DNA of 64,000 bases, taken from positions 744,001 to 808,000 of the forward strand of contig CAWJJQ010000009.1 in NCBI GenBank assembly GCA_963843255.1, written 5' to 3'. The notes under the pieces are model-generated. The model searched no databases and had not been told where the DNA came from. It was given only the letters and a program-made list of their open reading frames with translations. The DNA comes from Bog-159 sp963843255. Lineage in GTDB: Bacteria > Acidobacteriota > Terriglobia > Bryobacterales > Bryobacteraceae. Made by a program: the position numbers and the translations under genes. Below, piece by piece: positions 25,094-34,214 of this stretch (its first letter is position 1; the number at the start of each line of letters is the position of its first letter).

Positions 25094-27037
25094 GTGATTC
25101 GTAGACTTATTCATACGGTTAGATTACGCCAGAGTCATTGGTGCACCTGCGCATGTGCCTTCGCCATGCTTCCTGCCTTAAGCCAGGCACAGTACGTGCC
25201 CCAGTACAAGATCTCCACGTTCGCTGGAACATACACGGCGCCCAGTTCCACTACGTTGCCCACGTGCCCGGGCACAAGCGTTGGAGATGGCGGTGCGGCC
25301 ACCAGCGCCCAACTGTGCGGCCCGTCGGGACTGGCCTTCGATTCTTCCGGCAATCTCTATATCGCCGACTCTAACAATAATCGCATCCGAAAAATCTCCG
25401 GCACCACCATCAGCACGGCGGCCGGCAATGGCACGGGGGGGTTCGCGGGCGACAATGGCTCCGCCACCAGCGCCGAATTGAATGCTCCTTCAGGCATCGC
25501 GTTTGACAGCAGCGGCAACGTGTTTATTGCCGACAGCCAGAACTACGAAGTGCGCAAGGTTTCCGGGAACAATATTTCGACGGTGGCAGGCCAAAACAGT
25601 CAAGGAAGCGGGTACACCAACAGCCAGAACCTGGGTCCCGCCACCAGCGCGCGCCTCGGCATTCCATCCAGCGTGGCGGTCGATTCGGCCGGAAATTTCT
25701 ATATCGCCGACCCGCCCATGAACATTGTTCGCGTCGTGTGCCAGAACCAGACACCCCTTTCTTGCACGCAGCCCTACTTCGGCTCCCTCACCTTCGCGGC
25801 GGGCGATATCAACGTGTTCGCGGGAAACCAAGCGAGCGGCGCGTTCTATAGCGGCGATGGCGGCCCTGCATACAGCGCTCTGCTCAACAATCCTACAGGC
25901 GTTACGCTGGATTCAGCGGGCAATCTGTATATTGCGGATTCCGGCAATAACGCCATTCGCAAGGTCACTCCTAACGGCACCATCAACACCGTCGCCGGCA
26001 ATGGACAACCCGGCTACTCGGGCGATGGCGGGCAGGCTATCCAGGCGATGCTGAATACGCCGAAGGCCGTGGCCGTGGATTCCAACAATAATCTCTATAT
26101 CGCGGACTACAACAATTCCGTGATCCGCATGGTTGAGCCGAACGGGATCATCACCACCATTGCCGGCAACGTCAGCCTGGGTCCTGGCTACAGCGGCGAT
26201 GGGGGCGCGGCGACCAGCGCCCAGTTGTTCAATCCTGGCGGCATCGCGGTACATGGCGGCAACATTTATGTCTCCGACACGCAGAACAACCTGATCCGCA
26301 TGCTGACGCCCCAGGCGGCAGTTCCCCAGGTAAATGCGGGCGGCGTCGTAAATGGCGCCAGTTTCTCCGCGCCGGTAGCCGCCGGCAGTATCGCATCGGT
26401 ATTTGGAGATTTCTTCCTCACTTCCACTCTGGTTGATACCACGCTCCCGCTCCAAGTCAGCATGTCGGAGCTGTCGTTCCAGTTTGGCGGGAGCACCGCG
26501 GCCCCTCTGTTCTTTGTTTCCGGCGGCCAAGTGAACGTACAAGTGCCATGGGAGTTGGCGGGGCAGACAACGAGTACTCTGGCAGCTACCCTAAACGGCT
26601 CGACGGGCACTGCCCAATCCGTCAAGCTGGCGACCTTCGCCCCGGCCATTTTCTCGCAGAACTCCCAGGGTACCGGCGCAGGCGCGATTCTGGATTCGGC
26701 GTTTCACCTGGTGGATTCCTCTAATCCAGCGGTCGCCGGCAATACGACGATCTTGATCTACTGCACGGGACTGGGCCCGGTCAGCGAAAACCAACCCGCC
26801 AGCGGGCAGGCCGCATCCACGGATTCCACCAAACTGGCGCACACTTCCACGTTGCCGACAGTAACCATTGGCGGGGTAACGGCAGAAGTGACCTTCTCCG
26901 GACTGGCGCCCGGTTATGTTGGTCTCTACCAGGTAAATGCCACGGTGCCCGCGGGCGTCGCCAGCAACAGCGCCGCGCCTGTAGTCATTTCGATCGGCGG
27001 AGCAAACTCCAACACCGTTACGATACCCGTGCAATAG
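25094..27037 (+). CDS. Exported NHL-repeat beta-propeller with Solibacter-type C-terminal domain
   Basis: The 647-residue protein starts at GTG (AAGGGGA upstream) with a signal peptide (about 15-33). Residues 40-400 hold about six NHL repeats of the form DSSGNLYIADSNNNRIRKI...GNGTGGFAGDNGSATSAELNAPSGIA. The last 230 residues match the Solibacter C-terminal family by its motifs VNAGGVVNGASF, GQVNVQVPWELAGQ, LIYCTGLG and PGYVGLYQVNATVPAG. The propeller suggests protein or carbohydrate binding outside the cell. An intrinsic terminator follows at 27041. Confidence 0.88.
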   Translation: MIRRLIHTVRLRQSHWCTCACAFAMLPALSQAQYVPQYKISTFAGTYTAPSSTTLPTCPGTSVGDGGAATSAQLCGPSGLAFDSSGNLYIADSNNNRIRKISGTTISTAAGNGTGGFAGDNGSATSAELNAPSGIAFDSSGNVFIADSQNYEVRKVSGNNISTVAGQNSQGSGYTNSQNLGPATSARLGIPSSVAVDSAGNFYIADPPMNIVRVVCQNQTPLSCTQPYFGSLTFAAGDINVFAGNQASGAFYSGDGGPAYSALLNNPTGVTLDSAGNLYIADSGNNAIRKVTPNGTINTVAGNGQPGYSGDGGQAIQAMLNTPKAVAVDSNNNLYIADYNNSVIRMVEPNGIITTIAGNVSLGPGYSGDGGAATSAQLFNPGGIAVHGGNIYVSDTQNNLIRMLTPQAAVPQVNAGGVVNGASFSAPVAAGSIASVFGDFFLTSTLVDTTLPLQVSMSELSFQFGGSTAAPLFFVSGGQVNVQVPWELAGQTTSTLAATLNGSTGTAQSVKLATFAPAIFSQNSQGTGAGAILDSAFHLVDSSNPAVAGNTTILIYCTGLGPVSENQPASGQAASTDSTKLAHTSTLPTVTIGGVTAEVTFSGLAPGYVGLYQVNATVPAGVASNSAAPVVISIGGANSNTVTIPVQ

Positions 27038-27040
27038 ACC

Positions 27041-27067
27041 GGCGCGGCAGGCCTCCGCGCCTTTCTT
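27041..27067 (+). terminator. Intrinsic terminator after the NHL-repeat gene
   Basis: GGCGCGG (27041-27047) pairs with CCGCGCC (27055-27061) around a 7-nt loop and is followed by TTTCTT. It begins 3 nt after the stop codon. Confidence 0.7.
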
Positions 27068-27171
27068 GGCTGTAGACGCAACCCCCGCGCCACCGCGCGC
27101 ATCCTTTGCTGCGGGCCTGTGATCGCCCGAGAATTCGGTGGCCCGCCCGCCACCTTTAAGGTTGTGGGTAA

Positions 27172-30100
27172 ATGAGACAAGCGCGCCTGTTATTCCTGTT
27201 ATTGCTAGCCCTGCCGGTTTTCGCCCGTTCCCGGCTGGAAGAATATGCGCTGATTTTGCAGGATCCTCCACTAGCCCGGCAAACCGGCTCTCACGCGCGC
27301 CTGGCCGCGGCGCACCAGAACCTGCTGGGGGAGCTGGCACGCCGTAAGATCCGCGTATCCGGTTCGGCCCAAACGTTGTTAAATGCGGTGTTTGTACGCG
27401 TCCCGCGCGCGGACGCCGCCGGTCTGCGCTCGCTTCCCGGCGTCCGCCACGTAGTGTGGCTCCCGCCGCTTAAGCGGAATTTGAACACGGCATTGAACCT
27501 GGTCAACGTGCCGGCCGCGTGGAGCGCCCTGCCCGGCGGCCTGCCGAATGCGGGCGCCGGAGTGAAGATCGCGATCCTCGATAGCGGCATCGACCAGACA
27601 CATCCCGCATTTCAAGATGCCTCGCTGCGGCCTCCAACCGGTTATCCCCTGGGCGATGCGGCTTATACCAGCGGCAAGATTATCGTGGCGCGCAACTATG
27701 AACCGATGTTCTATCTGCCCGACGATACTTCGCCCGTGGACCGCTCGGGCCATGGCACGGCGCTGGCGATGATCGCCGCCGGAGAGTCGAACACCGGGCC
27801 TCTCGCCACCATTACCGGAGTGGCTCCCAAGGCCTGGCTCGGAAACTACAAGATCTTCGGTACCCCTGGAGTCAACGACACCACCAGCTATGCGACCCTG
27901 ATTCAAGCTCTCGAAGATGCCGTCGCGGACCACATGGACATCGCACTGCTGGCACTGGGCGGCTTGCCCCTGAATGGGCCCCTGGATAACGACCCGAGTT
28001 GCGCCCAGCCAGGCGTTCCATCCGCCTACCAGAATGACTGCGACGTAGCCGCCATAGCTGTCGAAAATGCGGTTGCTTTTGGCCTGACGGTAGTCGTATC
28101 GGGGGGCAACGATGGCCTGACCGATTACCAGCCGCCAGGCATGAATACCATTAATTCGCCCGGTACCGCACCCTCGGCCATCACGGTCGGGTCTTCGACC
28201 AACAGCCATGTCTTCTATTCTTCGGTCGAAGTTATGGGTTCGAGCGTGCCTTCTAACCTCCGAACTCTGGACGCGGCGGTTGGCGATGGTATCAAGCTGA
28301 GCGCGCCGCTGACCGCGCCGCTGGCGGACGTTATCGCGGCGGATCCCATCGGCTTGGGGTGCTCCGCCCTGCCTGCCGGCGCGTTCTCCGGCGCGATCGT
28401 CCTCATCGAGAGGGGGAATTGCGACTTCTCCCTCAAGATCAATAATGCGCAGCAATCCGGCGCCGTGGCGGTGCTTCTCTTCCAGGATCCGTCACACCCG
28501 GCCGATCCTCCGTTCAGCGCCCTGGGTGCGGAGAGTACCGGGATCCCCGCAATGATGATCTATGACAGCGATGGCTTATCCCTGCGCACGTATCTGGCAT
28601 CGAATCCCAATGCCCAGGCAATCCTCAAACCCGCGCTGCATTCGGAAAGCGCCACCGCGAACTGGCTGGCGGACTTCACCTCTCGGGGACCGTCCGTCGA
28701 TTATTCGATCAAGCCGGAGTTAGTGGCTGTAGGCGAAGGCATTTACACAGCCACCGAGAGTTTCGATCCATCGGGCGATCTTTATGACCCGAGCGGCTAC
28801 ACCACGGTACAGGGATCCAGTTTCGCGGCCGCCATCGTAGCCGGAGCAGCCGCGCTGGTGAAGCAGCAGAATCCTGGATTCTCGCCCGAGCAGATTAAAT
28901 CCGCCCTCGTCAATACGGCCAGCATCAGTTCGAGCGACATCTTCGACCACTCCGGCTCCTTCGAACCGATGGTCGCCGCTACGGGCGCGGGAAAGCTGAA
29001 TGCCGCGGCCGCCCTGTCGCCTGGCGCCACCGTCGCGCCCGCCACCGTCTCGTTCGGCTGGGTGGGGCCGAACACTTCCCCGCAACCTGTTGTCGTGCCG
29101 TTGACCCTCACCAACGTCGGAAAGACCGCCGCTACCTACCATCTCGCGGTCTTGCCCAATGGTGCCGCTCCGGACGCCGATGCGAGCGACAAGGTGACCG
29201 TCTCGCCCTCCACCGTACAACTCGCTGCCGGACAGAATGCCGTAGTCAACGTCTCGCTGCGCGGAGGGTTCACCGTGCCCGGTATTTACGATGGCGTGAT
29301 CTCCATCACGGGCGGCGCCAGCCTGCGCGTCCCTTACTGGTACCTGGAAAGCGATGGGACCGCGTTCGACGTCATTCCGCTGTACGATTCCAGTTTCTCC
29401 GGCACCTTAGGCGACACCTGCTGGTATCTGGCCTTCAAGGTGGTCGACCAATACGGAATTGCGATCCCCGACCTGCCCGCGTCTTTCGCCGTCGAATCGG
29501 GCGGCGGTACGCAGTCCACCTCCGCGACGTGCCCTGCCGGAATCCCTCCCGGTCCCGCCGCCACGACCAATTACTATGGCATCGCCTGGAGCAACGTGGA
29601 CCTGGGACCGTCACCCGGCGATCAGACCTTCTCGGGACAGGCCGGCGGTCTGACCACTTTCTTTTACGCTTCGGTGCGGCCGGCGCCGGTCATCCAGTCG
29701 CCCGGAGTGGTTGACGCCGCAAGCTTCCAACCAGGCAAGGGTCTCGCGCCGGGATCGTATATCACTATCTATGGAACCGCCCTGAGCGACGCCACGCAGA
29801 TCCTCTCCACCAACTTCCTGCCATTCTCCATGTCGGGAGTGAGTGTGAGCTTCGCTTCCACGGACGGCTCTCTGTGGTGGCCCGGGCGTTTGTGGTATGT
29901 CAGTCCTACGCAGATCAACGTGCAGGTGCCTTGGGAATTACAGGGGCAAACATCGGTCCAGTTGATGGTCAACATCGGCGATGCCAGCGCCCCGTACACC
30001 GTGCCGATCGGACCGTGTTTGCCGGCCATGTTCACCCACAACAACCTGGCCATCGCGCAGGATGAGCACTCCCAACTCGTCACGGCCGCCAATCCGGCGA

Positions 30101-30390
30101 CACGCGGACAGTATGTCATCATTTACGCCAATGGACTGGGAGCGGTGAACGATCGGCCGGCTTCGGGGGAAGCCACGCCTGCCCAGCCGTTGTCCTCCAC
30201 GGTGTTGATCCCGACGGTCACGGTCGGCGGTGTGGCGGCGAAGGTGCTGTTCAGCGGGCTCACGCCGGGCAGCATCGGCCTGTACCAGCTTGATGTAGTG
30301 ATTCCGACGAACGCCCCCGTTGGCGTGCAACCGGTCGTCATCACCCAGAACGGAGTGCATTCGGTGGCGGCCAACCTGCCGATTCAATAA
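27172..30390 (+). CDS. Secreted subtilisin-like serine protease (S8) with PA insert and Solibacter C-terminal domain
   Basis: The 1072-residue protein has a signal peptide (about 1-19) and an inhibitor-like prodomain (about 22-95). The S8 catalytic domain carries Asp137 in AILDSGID, His194 in RSGHGTAL and Ser550 in QGSSFAAA. A protease-associated domain (about 380-490, GAIVLIERGNCDFSLKINNAQQSGA) is inserted before the catalytic Ser. A fibronectin-like domain follows (about 615-715), and the C-terminal 240 residues repeat the family seen in the gene at 25094 (INVQVPWELQGQT, IIYANGLGAV, GLYQLDVVIP). It probably degrades extracellular protein. Confidence 0.93.
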   Translation: MRQARLLFLLLLALPVFARSRLEEYALILQDPPLARQTGSHARLAAAHQNLLGELARRKIRVSGSAQTLLNAVFVRVPRADAAGLRSLPGVRHVVWLPPLKRNLNTALNLVNVPAAWSALPGGLPNAGAGVKIAILDSGIDQTHPAFQDASLRPPTGYPLGDAAYTSGKIIVARNYEPMFYLPDDTSPVDRSGHGTALAMIAAGESNTGPLATITGVAPKAWLGNYKIFGTPGVNDTTSYATLIQALEDAVADHMDIALLALGGLPLNGPLDNDPSCAQPGVPSAYQNDCDVAAIAVENAVAFGLTVVVSGGNDGLTDYQPPGMNTINSPGTAPSAITVGSSTNSHVFYSSVEVMGSSVPSNLRTLDAAVGDGIKLSAPLTAPLADVIAADPIGLGCSALPAGAFSGAIVLIERGNCDFSLKINNAQQSGAVAVLLFQDPSHPADPPFSALGAESTGIPAMMIYDSDGLSLRTYLASNPNAQAILKPALHSESATANWLADFTSRGPSVDYSIKPELVAVGEGIYTATESFDPSGDLYDPSGYTTVQGSSFAAAIVAGAAALVKQQNPGFSPEQIKSALVNTASISSSDIFDHSGSFEPMVAATGAGKLNAAAALSPGATVAPATVSFGWVGPNTSPQPVVVPLTLTNVGKTAATYHLAVLPNGAAPDADASDKVTVSPSTVQLAAGQNAVVNVSLRGGFTVPGIYDGVISITGGASLRVPYWYLESDGTAFDVIPLYDSSFSGTLGDTCWYLAFKVVDQYGIAIPDLPASFAVESGGGTQSTSATCPAGIPPGPAATTNYYGIAWSNVDLGPSPGDQTFSGQAGGLTTFFYASVRPAPVIQSPGVVDAASFQPGKGLAPGSYITIYGTALSDATQILSTNFLPFSMSGVSVSFASTDGSLWWPGRLWYVSPTQINVQVPWELQGQTSVQLMVNIGDASAPYTVPIGPCLPAMFTHNNLAIAQDEHSQLVTAANPATRGQYVIIYANGLGAVNDRPASGEATPAQPLSSTVLIPTVTVGGVAAKVLFSGLTPGSIGLYQLDVVIPTNAPVGVQPVVITQNGVHSVAANLPIQ

Positions 30391-30421
30391 GACCCGCCGG
30401 CGCGGCCGTTCATCAACAGGC

Positions 30422-30427
30422 TATAAT
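30422..30427 (+). promoter_or_regulatory. Consensus -10 element before the gene at 30446
   Basis: A perfect TATAAT lies 18 nt before the ATG and is followed by GGAGG (30434-30438) as ribosome site. The -35 position at 17 nt is poor, so it may depend on an activator or an alternative sigma factor. Confidence 0.5.
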
Positions 30428-30445
30428 GCCTGCGGAGGCTGTATC

Positions 30446-31120
30446 ATGGTAGCCCGAGTCGCCGGACTGGCCATTGCGCTTACATGCGTCCTGGCTGCCG
30501 GCAAGAACGACAACAACCAGAAGGGCGAAACACGCGGCGAAAACGAGTCGGTGGTCATCACTGCCACGGTATACGCCAGGCCGGAAGCTGTGAAAGAAGT
30601 GCTGGGCTCCGACCTTGACGGACATTACATCGTCGTCGCTATTGAAGTCACGCCCCGCTTCGGCAAGGAAGTCAGCGTCAATCGCGACGACTTCATCCTG
30701 AAAACCGACAAGGACGGCGAGCGCAGCACCCCGTTCGCACCGAGTCAAATCGCCGGGCGCGGCGCCATGGTGATCCATGAGACTGGCGGCGACGGCGCGA
30801 CGCCCATGCACGACAACGGCGGCCCAATCTGGAACGGTTATCCGGGTTCGACGGGCCAGCCGCGGCGAATTGGCGGCAATGGCCAGGGGACATCCGGCGC
30901 CCCAGACGCCGCCGAAGCCAAGACCCGCACGGGCGCGAATGAGAAGGAGAACCCTCTCATGGGTGTGCTGAAGGAGAAAGAGTTGCCCGAGACAAAAACG
31001 GACAAACCTGTTTCCGGGCTTCTGTACTTCCCCATGGAAAAGCAGAAAGTGAAAGACCTCGAGCTGCGCTACGACATGACCGGCGACAAAATTGTGATGC
31101 GCTTCCACCTGGATCATTGA
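30446..31120 (+). CDS. Exported protein of unknown function, 224 residues
   Basis: From the ATG at 30446 there is a signal peptide (MVARVAGLAIALTCVLAAG), a beta-rich domain (VVITATVYARPEAVKEVLGSDLDGHYIVVAIEVTP...VNRDDFILKTD), a Gly/Pro linker (about 108-150) and a C-terminal strand region (VSGLLYFPMEKQKVKDLELRYDMTGDKIVMRF). The pattern resembles DUF4352-like secreted domains, but I am not certain. GGAGG precedes the start. The stop overlaps the next ATG (TGATG), so the enzyme at 31120 is coupled to it. Confidence 0.65.
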   Translation: MVARVAGLAIALTCVLAAGKNDNNQKGETRGENESVVITATVYARPEAVKEVLGSDLDGHYIVVAIEVTPRFGKEVSVNRDDFILKTDKDGERSTPFAPSQIAGRGAMVIHETGGDGATPMHDNGGPIWNGYPGSTGQPRRIGGNGQGTSGAPDAAEAKTRTGANEKENPLMGVLKEKELPETKTDKPVSGLLYFPMEKQKVKDLELRYDMTGDKIVMRFHLDH

Positions 31121-32214
31121 TGCGCATTTCCGAAATCGATACGCCCGCCCTGGTGGTGGATCTTGACGTGATGGAGCAAAACCTGCGCCGTGTAGCCGGC
31201 TATGCGCAGACACACGGTCTCCGTCTACGCCCGCACACCAAGACCCATAAATCGCCGCGCATCGGCCGCCGCCAGCTCGACTTGGGCGCGGCGGGCCTGA
31301 CCGTGGCCAAGGTCGGCGAGGCCGAAGTCATGCTGGATGCGGCCCCGGCGGACGTGTTGGTCGCCTATCCCGTGATCGGCCCGCGGAAACTCGACCGTCT
31401 CGTGGCGGTGGCTCGCCGCACATGCATCACTATGTCGCTGGACAGCATGTTCGCCGCGAGACAGCTATCCGATGCGGCCAAATCCGCGGGTGTCACCATC
31501 AGCGTGCTGGCCGAAACCGATGTGGGACTGGGGCGCGTCGGCGTCTCGCCGGGCGTTGAGTTGCTCGACCTCGCGCGCGGAGTCCAGGGCCTTCCAGGCT
31601 TGCAGTTCGAGGGTATCGCTTTCTATCCCGGTCACATCAAGGACACCGGTCCGTCAAGCCAGGAAGCGCTGGCGGAGCTGGGGCGCCTGATCCAGTCCAT
31701 TCTCGACGATTTCCATCGCGCGGGCATCCCGGTGCACATTGTGAGCGGCGGTTCCACGCCTTCGCTGTACCATTCGCACGAGCTTCCTGGACTCAATGAG
31801 ATCCGCCCCGGCACGTACGTTTACAATGACTGGAATACCGTGGCGAGCGGTGCTTGCACGCCGGCAGAGTGCGCGGCCGCGCTGCTGGTAACGGTGGTCT
31901 CGACCGCACGCCCCGGACAAATCATCGTGGACGGCGGTTCCAAAACGTTCTCCTCCGATCGCTTCTCCGGCGCGAACCAAGCCACCTTCGGCCACGTGAT
32001 GGAAGCTCCTGAAGCTGTGTTCCACAAGATGAATGAGGAGCACGGTTACATCGACGTGCAAGCTTGCGGACGCAAGTTCGAGATGGGCGAGCAGCTGCAC
32101 ATTATACCCAACCACATTTGCGTGGCCGTGAATCTGCACGAGCGGATGTACGGAGTGCGGAACGAGGAAGTGGAAGAAGTATGGGAAGTGGCCGGGAGAG
32201 GCAAGTTACAGTAA
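31120..32214 (+). CDS. PLP-dependent D-threonine aldolase / D-serine dehydratase-like enzyme
   Basis: The 364-residue protein is an alanine-racemase-fold (type III) PLP enzyme. The N-terminal TPALVVDLDVMEQNL and RPHTKTHKSP (PLP Lys) and the C-terminal GGSTPSLYH, EIRPGTYVYND, DGGSKTFSSDR and HGYIDV are characteristic. The metal pair of D-serine dehydratase/DTA (His and Cys near the end) fits IIPNHICVAVNLHE. It likely cleaves or dehydrates a D-hydroxyamino acid. An in-frame TTG at 31117 exists, but the ATG overlapping the previous stop is preferred. Confidence 0.9.
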   Translation: MRISEIDTPALVVDLDVMEQNLRRVAGYAQTHGLRLRPHTKTHKSPRIGRRQLDLGAAGLTVAKVGEAEVMLDAAPADVLVAYPVIGPRKLDRLVAVARRTCITMSLDSMFAARQLSDAAKSAGVTISVLAETDVGLGRVGVSPGVELLDLARGVQGLPGLQFEGIAFYPGHIKDTGPSSQEALAELGRLIQSILDDFHRAGIPVHIVSGGSTPSLYHSHELPGLNEIRPGTYVYNDWNTVASGACTPAECAAALLVTVVSTARPGQIIVDGGSKTFSSDRFSGANQATFGHVMEAPEAVFHKMNEEHGYIDVQACGRKFEMGEQLHIIPNHICVAVNLHERMYGVRNEEVEEVWEVAGRGKLQ

Positions 32215-32255
32215 CCCGCCTCCCCCGCCTGAGTAATGCCAGGTAATGCTGGTAA

Positions 32256-32567
32256 TTACGATTTGACTTCAGTAACCGTGATATTGTCGCCGTCCACGTC
32301 CCCTACCAGCGTGACTTTCTCGCCGGCATGCGCGACTACTTTATCCTGATTCGTGATGTTGAATACTTTCCCGTCCTCGGTGACTAGTACTGCCTTGTCG
32401 CCGCGCTTGATGCAGCTCTTTGCGCAGCCGGCATGGGTGTCTGCGGCGGTCTTGGCGCCTTGCTTCTTGGCGCAGCCGGCGTCGGAAACATATCCGGTCC
32501 ATTCAGCCGCCATAGCGCTCATCGCCATTGCCAACAGAAATGTGAAACCAAGTACCAACTTTCTCAT
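32256..32567 (-). CDS. Exported DUF5818-like small protein
   Basis: The 103-residue protein has a signal peptide (about 1-20, ending AMAAE) and a small Cys-containing domain: EWTGYVSDAGCAKKQGAK...HAGCAKSCIKRGDKAVLVTEDGKVFNI. Four cysteines in exported acidobacterial proteins of this type may form disulfides. AAAGGAGGG lies 4-5 nt before the ATG. A promoter and inverted repeat lie just upstream. The function is unknown. Confidence 0.75.
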   Translation of the reverse strand: MRKLVLGFTFLLAMAMSAMAAEWTGYVSDAGCAKKQGAKTAADTHAGCAKSCIKRGDKAVLVTEDGKVFNITNQDKVVAHAGEKVTLVGDVDGDNITVTEVKS

Positions 32568-32591
32568 GCGACCCTCCTTTGGGTGCGATTC

Positions 32592-32634
32592 AGTCGTTAA
32601 AACGACTATACTCCACGGCGCGGTAAGCGGGCAA
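32592..32634 (-). promoter_or_regulatory. Promoter and inverted repeat for the DUF5818-like gene
   Basis: On the minus strand, -35 TTGCCC (32629-32634) and -10 TATAGT (32605-32610) are 18 nt apart. AGTCGTT-TT-AACGACT (32592-32607), a 7-bp inverted repeat with a 2-nt centre, overlaps the -10 and the expected start of transcription, which fits an operator or a 5' hairpin. Confidence 0.5.
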
Positions 32635-32649
32635 CCGCGCTATGTAAAT

Positions 32650-33294
32650 TCACTTCACTGCCAGCCACGCCACAAACAGACCATCCGGTTCGATATCTTC
32701 CCAGTAAGATATGAGGCGACTCGACACTTGGCTGCACTCGTGCGCTAACAAACGTTCCAACTCACCCCGCGTGAACCATCGTTCCCATGACGGCGTCCGC
32801 AGCCTGCCCCATTGCTCCGCGTTCTTGTCGATGATTGCGATTCGTCCGCCGCGCTTCACCACGCGGCAGATCTCGCGCACCGCTTTTTCGATATCGACGG
32901 AGTGTTCCAGCGATTCGGTGGCATAGGCGGCATCGAAGAACCCGTCTCGAAATGGCAGTTCGGTCATCGAACCCGCACACCGGCCAATACCGTCGGGAAC
33001 GAATCGCAGCATCTGTAGCGAGATATCGATGCCGTAGATCGCGGCGGCTGGATCTTCCAGGCGAAGAACCCGTGCGAAGCGCCCTTTGCCGCATCCCACA
33101 TCCAGTACTCGTTTACCCCGCAGATCGCCCAGGTGCTCCCGCAGCAGCTTGACGTGATAAATGCGCGGATCGATGATGGAGGGAAAGTGTTCCTCGTCGC
33201 GCGCCGCCGCGTCAAACGACGATTGGATGCGGGCGCGCAGTTCGGGCGTCAGCCGGGCCCGTTCGCGCCGGGAAAACAGTCGCTTCCAGTCCAA
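32650..33294 (-). CDS. Class I SAM-dependent methyltransferase
   Basis: The frame is open to 33528, but that part overlaps the upstream gene. The first sensible start after that gene's stop is TTG at 33294 (LDWKRLFSRRERARL), giving 214 residues. SAM motifs are clear: motif I VLDVGCGKGRFARVL, motif II IYGIDIS, LPFRDGFFDAAYATESLEHS and VKRGGRIAIIDKN. It is of the UbiE/methyltransferase-11 type; the substrate is unknown. It lies 8 bp downstream of the gene at 33303 and in the same operon. Confidence 0.8.
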   Translation of the reverse strand: MDWKRLFSRRERARLTPELRARIQSSFDAAARDEEHFPSIIDPRIYHVKLLREHLGDLRGKRVLDVGCGKGRFARVLRLEDPAAAIYGIDISLQMLRFVPDGIGRCAGSMTELPFRDGFFDAAYATESLEHSVDIEKAVREICRVVKRGGRIAIIDKNAEQWGRLRTPSWERWFTRGELERLLAHECSQVSSRLISYWEDIEPDGLFVAWLAVK

Positions 33295-33302
33295 GTTCGA
33301 GC

Positions 33303-34214
33303 CTACGCGCTGCGGCCGCGCCCCAGCATGCGCTCCGTCAGCGTGACCCGCCGCGGCGAGAACTGCGCGGCCGCCGCCTTCAAATAAGGCCGGAACTCCC
33401 GCACCCAATACGCTACATAACCCGTGGCTCGAATCTCCTGCATGGTCGCGCTGTAGTGATTCAGCAGCGTGCCTGCGAAGATCTGACCCGTGCGGCGCGC
33501 GGCCCCCTTGGCGCAACGCGAAAGCCACAGCAGATTCTCCGGAATGCGGCTGATCGCCGATAGCGCCATCAGCGTCGAAACCTGAAAGACCGGACGGCCT
33601 TGCGCGGCTGCGGTAGCCTTCAACTCATCCCAACTCTTTCGCAGTGCATCGCCCGTGGGCAGGTGCGGCGCGGGCATCTTGGCGGCTTCGCGCCGCAGGT
33701 CCGCCCACTCCTGCCGTAAACTCGCCACATCCAGCGGAGGTGTGTTGGCGGTTTCGGCCAGTCGGCCCGCCGTACCTTCCAAACCGTCCAGCAACTGTTC
33801 GATCGTTTCGTATTCCGACCCGGGCGCCAGCAGTCCTTCTTCTTTCAGGCTCTGCGCGATCTCGCGGATCAACTGCCGGCCGGTGCCCGAGAGATCCGCC
33901 AGCGCGGCCAGCACCCATACCGGCGACGCGCTGAAGGTCAGCAAACCGACCAACTCGATTCCATTGCCGGCGAACCGACGCATGGCGAAGTTGTCCGCCA
34001 GCCGACCATCCCGCGGGTAGGCGCCCTCCACCTGGCCCACGTTTTCGATCAGGAAGCGCAGCGTATTCTCCACCAACTCCGTGTAGAGCCGCGTCCGGCG
34101 GACGGCGCGCGGCAGGGCCACCTCACTCAACTCACGGAGCAGGCCGGCGCTCATCGCGCTGACAGAACGCACCACTCGCTCGGGCAGCGACAATATATAC
34201 GCTGCGTCACTCAT
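33303..34214 (-). CDS. Hypothetical protein in the ybbA-ybbP operon, 303 residues
   Basis: The protein has no signal peptide; a hydrophobic stretch (about residues 84-105, GIELVGLLTFSASPVWVLAAL) could be a membrane segment. The remainder is helical, with a central coil-like region (about 125-200) and a basic C-terminus. It overlaps the end of ybbP by 8 bp and is followed by a methyltransferase. I do not recognise the family. Its position suggests a task linked to lipid or lipoprotein handling. Confidence 0.65.
   Translation of the reverse strand: MSDAAYILSLPERVVRSVSAMSAGLLRELSEVALPRAVRRTRLYTELVENTLRFLIENVGQVEGAYPRDGRLADNFAMRRFAGNGIELVGLLTFSASPVWVLAALADLSGTGRQLIREIAQSLKEEGLLAPGSEYETIEQLLDGLEGTAGRLAETANTPPLDVASLRQEWADLRREAAKMPAPHLPTGDALRKSWDELKATAAAQGRPVFQVSTLMALSAISRIPENLLWLSRCAKGAARRTGQIFAGTLLNHYSATMQEIRATGYVAYWVREFRPYLKAAAAQFSPRRVTLTERMLGRGRSA

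Noticed and set aside
30390..30420. GC-rich inverted sequence after the subtilase gene as a terminator
   Set aside because: The stem is imperfect and no T tract follows.
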